A stretch of 64,000 nt of DNA from REEB85 sp018971455. Its GTDB lineage: Bacteria > Pseudomonadota > Alphaproteobacteria > Acetobacterales > Acetobacteraceae. Location of the stretch: NCBI GenBank assembly GCA_028871195.1, contig JAGWNT010000003.1, forward strand, positions 18,759-82,758. Reading direction: 5' to 3'. The notes beneath the pieces were generated by a model. The model ran no database searches. It worked only from the letters and a program-made list of their open reading frames with translations, and had not been told where the DNA came from. Position numbers and translations under genes: made by a program. Shown piece by piece: positions 60,915 to 64,000 of this stretch (positions are counted from its first letter, which is position 1; each line of letters opens with the position of its first letter).

Positions 60915-62374
60915 GGCGCTGCCTCCTCGGCGAGCACCCAGGTGTCTTTCGAGCCGCCGCCCTGCGAGGAATTCACCACCAGGCTGCCCTCGCGCAGCGC
61001 CACGCGCGACAGGCCGCCCGGCAGCACCCAGGTGTCGCGCCCGGTGACGGCAAAGGGGCGTAGATCGAGATGGCGTGGGCGGATGCCGGCCTCGGTCAGG
61101 GTCGGCGCGACGGAGAGGCCGATCACCGGCTGGCTGATCCAGTTTGCCGGGTCCGCGAGCAGTGCTGCGCGCGCGGCGTCGAGCTCGGCGACGCTGGCGC
61201 GCGGGCCGATGGTGATGCCGTAGCCGCCCGATTCGCCGACGGGCTTGACGACGAGCTGGTCGAGATGGGCCAGCGTGTGGTCGAGCCCCTCCTTCTCGCG
61301 GCAGATATGGGTCGGCACGTTGGCCAGGATGGCGTCCTCGCCCAGATAGTAGCGGATGATGCGCGGCATGTAGGCGTAGATCGCCTTGTCGTCGGCCACA
61401 CCGGTGCCGACGGCGTTGGCGAGCGTGACGTTGCCGCGCCGCCAAGCTCCGATCAGTCCGGGCACGCCGAGCAGGCTGTCCGGGCGGAACACCGTGGGAT
61501 CGAGAAAATCATCGCCGATGCGGCGATAGATGGTGTGCACCGGCCGGCGCCCGGCGGTGGTGCGCATCCATACGCGGTCCTCATCCACCATCAGATCCGC
61601 CCCCTCGACGAGCGGGACACCCATTTCGCGGGCCAGGAAGACATGCTCGAAATAGGCCGAGTTGTAGATGCCCGGGCTGAGCAGCACGACCTGCGGATCG
61701 CTCACCCCCTCGGGCGCGATCTCGGTCATCGCCGCGAGCAGGCGGCGGCCATAATCATCGACCGGGCGCAGCCGGAACCCGGCCATGATGTCGGGGAAGG
61801 CGCGCGACATCAGGTGGCGGTTCTCGACCACGTAGGAAACGCCGGAGGGCGTGCGGGCATTGTCCTCCAGAACCAGGAACGCGCCCTGCTGGTCGCGCAC
61901 GATGTCGGTGCCGCAGATATGCACGTAGGTGCCGAAACGGACCGGGAACTCCTCCATCTCCGGCCGGTAATTGGCATTGCCGAGGACGAGGTCGGCCGGA
62001 ATGATGCCGTCGGCGATGATCCGGCGGCGGTGATAGATGTCGTGCAGGAACAAATTGAGGGCCGCGACGCGCTGCTTCACGCCGGCTTCCAGAACGCGCC
62101 ATTCGGCGGCGGTCAGGATGCGGGGGATGCAGTCGAAGGGCAGGATGCGATCGATCGCCGCGGCGTCGGAATAGACCGTGAAGGTGATGCCAAGATCGAT
62201 CAGCTCGTTCTCGGCGGCGGCGGCCCGCGCGCGCAGCGCGTCGAGCCCGATGGCGCCGATGCGCGCCCGCACCGCCGCGCGCGCGCCGCCATCGCCCGGC
62301 CGGTCGGTGGCGAGTTCGCAGAAATAGGGGGCGGGGTCGTAGTCGCGGAACGGGTCGGGCTGGCGGATCGTCAT
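60911..62374 (-). CDS. Circularly permuted ATP-grasp protein
   Basis: 487 residues. FTVYSDAAAIDRILPFDCIPRILTAAEW and LNLFLHDIYHRRRIIADGIIPADLVLGN are family openings, and the ATP-grasp region holds DQLVVKPVGESGGYGITIGPRA and WISQPVI. FVVENRHLM-type and MVDEDRVWMRTTAGRRPVHTIYRRI segments complete the pattern. These enzymes are thought to form amide bonds on peptides. The ATG at 62374 was preferred to one 20 codons upstream because family proteins start with MTIRQ-like residues. Coupled to the alpha-E gene. Confidence 0.88.
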   Translation of the reverse strand: MTIRQPDPFRDYDPAPYFCELATDRPGDGGARAAVRARIGAIGLDALRARAAAAENELIDLGITFTVYSDAAAIDRILPFDCIPRILTAAEWRVLEAGVKQRVAALNLFLHDIYHRRRIIADGIIPADLVLGNANYRPEMEEFPVRFGTYVHICGTDIVRDQQGAFLVLEDNARTPSGVSYVVENRHLMSRAFPDIMAGFRLRPVDDYGRRLLAAMTEIAPEGVSDPQVVLLSPGIYNSAYFEHVFLAREMGVPLVEGADLMVDEDRVWMRTTAGRRPVHTIYRRIGDDFLDPTVFRPDSLLGVPGLIGAWRRGNVTLANAVGTGVADDKAIYAYMPRIIRYYLGEDAILANVPTHICREKEGLDHTLAHLDQLVVKPVGESGGYGITIGPRASVAELDAARAALLADPANWISQPVIGLSVAPTLTEAGIRPRHLDLRPFAVTGRDTWVLPGGLSRVALREGSLVVNSSQGGGSKDTWVLAEEAAP

Positions 62375-62477
62375 GCGCTGACACTCGCGGAAGCTTGCCG
62401 GGGGGCCAGCATAGCAGCCTCGCATGAATTGCAACCCCGTCCGCCCGCACGATCTCGCGCTCGTGCGCGGCGAGCGT

Positions 62478-62885
62478 TCAGAGATTGTCCAGAAGACGCA
62501 ACAGATTGGGGCGGATTGCCCGCAATTCGCGCAGATGCGCGGCCGAGAGGGCGCGCAACACCGTCTCGGCCCGCGCGGTCAGCACCACGCGCATGCGCCG
62601 CCGGTCCGCCGGGTCGGCGGCGCGGCGCACCAGCCCCGCCTCGCTCAGCCGATCCACCAGCCCCACCGCGGTGTTGTGGCGGATGAGCAGCTGGGCCGCG
62701 ATCTCGCCGATGCCGGGCGGATGGCCCCAGGGCGCGGCCTTGATGGCCAGCAGTGCCTGGTGCTGCTGCGGCGCGAGCCCGGCGGCCTCGGCCTCGGCCT
62801 CGCTGAAGGCGGCGAAGCGGCGGAGCGCGAGCCGGAAGGCGGCGAGCGTGGCGTAATCGCGGTCGGACAAGGTCTCGCGGGGCAT
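62478..62885 (-). CDS. MarR-family transcriptional regulator
   Basis: 135 residues. The winged helix is IGEIAAQLLIRHNTAVGLVDRLSEAGLVRR around residues 60-90, then the wing DPADRRRMRVVLTARAETVL. The N- and C-terminal helices would form the dimer interface. It is divergent from the CLC gene with a 75-base gap holding an inverted repeat, so it may repress both. MarR proteins respond to small aromatic or oxidising ligands, but no specific ligand can be assigned here. Confidence 0.9.
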   Translation of the reverse strand: MPRETLSDRDYATLAAFRLALRRFAAFSEAEAEAAGLAPQQHQALLAIKAAPWGHPPGIGEIAAQLLIRHNTAVGLVDRLSEAGLVRRAADPADRRRMRVVLTARAETVLRALSAAHLRELRAIRPNLLRLLDNL

Positions 62886-62924
62886 GGCGATGCATAGCCC
62901 CCTTCCGCCGCGCCGCGCCATGAT

Positions 62925-62945
62925 ATATGTCGTTATACGATATAT
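62925..62945. promoter_or_regulatory. Inverted repeat in the MarR-CLC intergenic region
   Basis: The sequence ATATGTCGTTATACGATATAT is a 21-base near-palindrome with arms ATATGTCGT and ACGATATAT around a 3-base centre. It lies between divergent marR and CLC genes, 16 bases before the CLC ATG. Length and symmetry are those of MarR-family operators. Its AT-rich arms stand out from the GC-rich surroundings. Confidence 0.6.
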
Positions 62946-62960
62946 ATTCAGGAAGCCCGC

Positions 62961-64000
62961 ATGCACGTGCCCCGCAATGGCGATTTCACCACCGACCGTC
63001 GCGTGCTGCTGCTCGCCGCCATGGCGGTGGTGGTCGGCCTGGCCGGGGTCGCCGCGGCCTTCGTGCTGCTGCGCCTGATCGCGCTGTGCACCAACCTCGC
63101 CTATTTCCACACGCTTTCGACACAGACGCGCAGCCTCGCCGGGCTGCATCTCGGCCCGGCCTCGGTGCTCATCCCGGTCGCCGGGGCGCTGGCGATCGGG
63201 CTGATGGCGCGCTACGGCTCCGAGAAGATCCGCGGCCACGGCATTCCCGAGGCGCTGGAGGCGATCCTCATCGGCCGCAGCCGCATCCAGCTCAAGGTGG
63301 CGCTGCTCAAGCCGCTCTCCTCGGCGATTTCCATCGGCACGGGCGGGCCGTTCGGCGCCGAAGGGCCGATCATCATGACCGGCGGCGCGATCGGCTCGCT
63401 CTTCGCGCAGCTCTTCCACATGACCGCGGCCGAACGGAAAGTGCTGCTGGTCGCCGGTGCTGCGGCGGGGATGACGGCGGTGTTCGGCACGCCGATCGCG
63501 GCCGTGCTGCTCGCCGTCGAATTGCTGCTCTTCGAGTGGAAGCCGCGCAGTTTCATCCCGGTCGTCGTCGCCAGCCTGGTCGCGGCCCTGGGACGGACGG
63601 CTCTGCTGCCGGCGGCACCACTTTTCGCCCATGCCGGGACAAGCGGAACCGCGCCCGGCGCGGTGGCGGGCTGGCTCGGGGTGGGCCTGCTCTGCGGCCT
63701 CGGCTCGGGGCTGCTGACCTCGATGGTCTATGGCGCCGAGGACAGCTTCGCCAGGCTGCCGATCCACTGGATGTGGTGGCCGTGCCTGGGCGGGCTCGTG
63801 GTCGGCCTCGGCGGGCTGGTGGAGCCGGCGGCGCTGGGCGTCGGCTACGACAACATCGCCGCCCTGCTGCAGGGCGGGCTGGGCGTGCGCGCGGTGCTGG
63901 CGCTGCTGGTGGTGAAGGCCGTGATCTGGGCGGTCGCGCTCGGCTCGGGCACGTCCGGCGGCGTGCTGGCGCCGCTGCTCATTCTCGGCGGCGCGCTCGG
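62961..64000 (+). CDS. CLC-family chloride channel/antiporter, 3'-truncated by the window edge
   Basis: At least 346 residues; the frame runs off the window without a stop. AGGAAG precedes the ATG at 62961. CLC signatures are GHGIPEALEAILIG, SIGTGGPFGAEGPIIM (selectivity filter, with the gating Glu in GAEGP) and, at the window end, ALGSGTSGGVLAPLLILG. Several membrane helices alternate between these. The GHGIP in place of GSGIP is a common variant. It conducts or exchanges chloride for protons. Regulated probably by the divergent MarR protein. Confidence 0.92.
   Translation, partial: MHVPRNGDFTTDRRVLLLAAMAVVVGLAGVAAAFVLLRLIALCTNLAYFHTLSTQTRSLAGLHLGPASVLIPVAGALAIGLMARYGSEKIRGHGIPEALEAILIGRSRIQLKVALLKPLSSAISIGTGGPFGAEGPIIMTGGAIGSLFAQLFHMTAAERKVLLVAGAAAGMTAVFGTPIAAVLLAVELLLFEWKPRSFIPVVVASLVAALGRTALLPAAPLFAHAGTSGTAPGAVAGWLGVGLLCGLGSGLLTSMVYGAEDSFARLPIHWMWWPCLGGLVVGLGGLVEPAALGVGYDNIAALLQGGLGVRAVLALLVVKAVIWAVALGSGTSGGVLAPLLILGGAL

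Overview
The window is about 64 kb of very GC-rich, gene-dense chromosome with almost no intergenic space. Gene content and order (urea ABC transporter joined to urease, phnGHIJKLM, cydDC, hisZ next to purA, Entner-Doudoroff enzymes, many Liv-type ABC genes) point to an alphaproteobacterium, probably of the Rhodospirillales (Acetobacteraceae-like). That placement is an inference from style, not from a marker gene. I see no rRNA, tRNA, CRISPR array, insertion sequence or prophage. Nearly all start codons were placed by overlap with the upstream stop or by a visible Shine-Dalgarno sequence.

Layout. 1-5.5 kb: the end of a urea transporter ATPase (urtE) runs straight into ureDABCEFG. 5.5-15 kb: DNA repair (tag), a two-gene chromate-type transporter, a methyltransferase, a GST, recQ, a b561 cytochrome and cydDC. 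15-16.9 kb: a cysteine-dioxygenase-like cupin with its GntR neighbour, and cinA/pncC. 16.9-25.7 kb: a C-P lyase island, with phnF and a phnM-like paralogue on the minus strand, phnGHIJKLM and a DUF1045 2H-phosphoesterase-like gene on the plus strand, and a convergent phnN. 25.8-36.1 kb: two gamma-glutamyltransferase-family genes, a Cox11-cytochrome c fusion, a serine beta-lactamase-like enzyme, a TPP enzyme with a basic tail, an amidase and an SDR. 36.2-43.4 kb: a CsaA-like protein, gpt, an alpha/beta hydrolase, a CorC-type protein, KDPG aldolase with KDG kinase, and small proteins. 43.5-45.9 kb: purA and hisZ. 46-59.2 kb: an M20 peptidase and an N-formylglutamate amidohydrolase-like gene flank a nine-gene operon. 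That operon holds a molybdenum hydroxylase, a 6-hydroxynicotinate-reductase-like Fe-S protein, an ApbE-like UPF0280 protein, DUF1185 and a Liv-type ABC transporter. 59.2-64 kb: a glycine-zipper lipoprotein, an alpha-E/ATP-grasp pair, and a MarR regulator divergent from a CLC channel that runs off the window.

How the genes work together. The cell can import and hydrolyse urea (N supply) and break the C-P bond of phosphonates down to PRPP (P supply). It probably imports and oxidises an N-heterocycle such as nicotinate with the 48-59 kb operon. That operon is the best candidate for an under-described system. Other points that stand out are the DUF1045 protein as a stand-in for the absent PhnP, the Cox11-cytochrome c fusion, and the lysine/proline/alanine-rich tail on the TPP enzyme.
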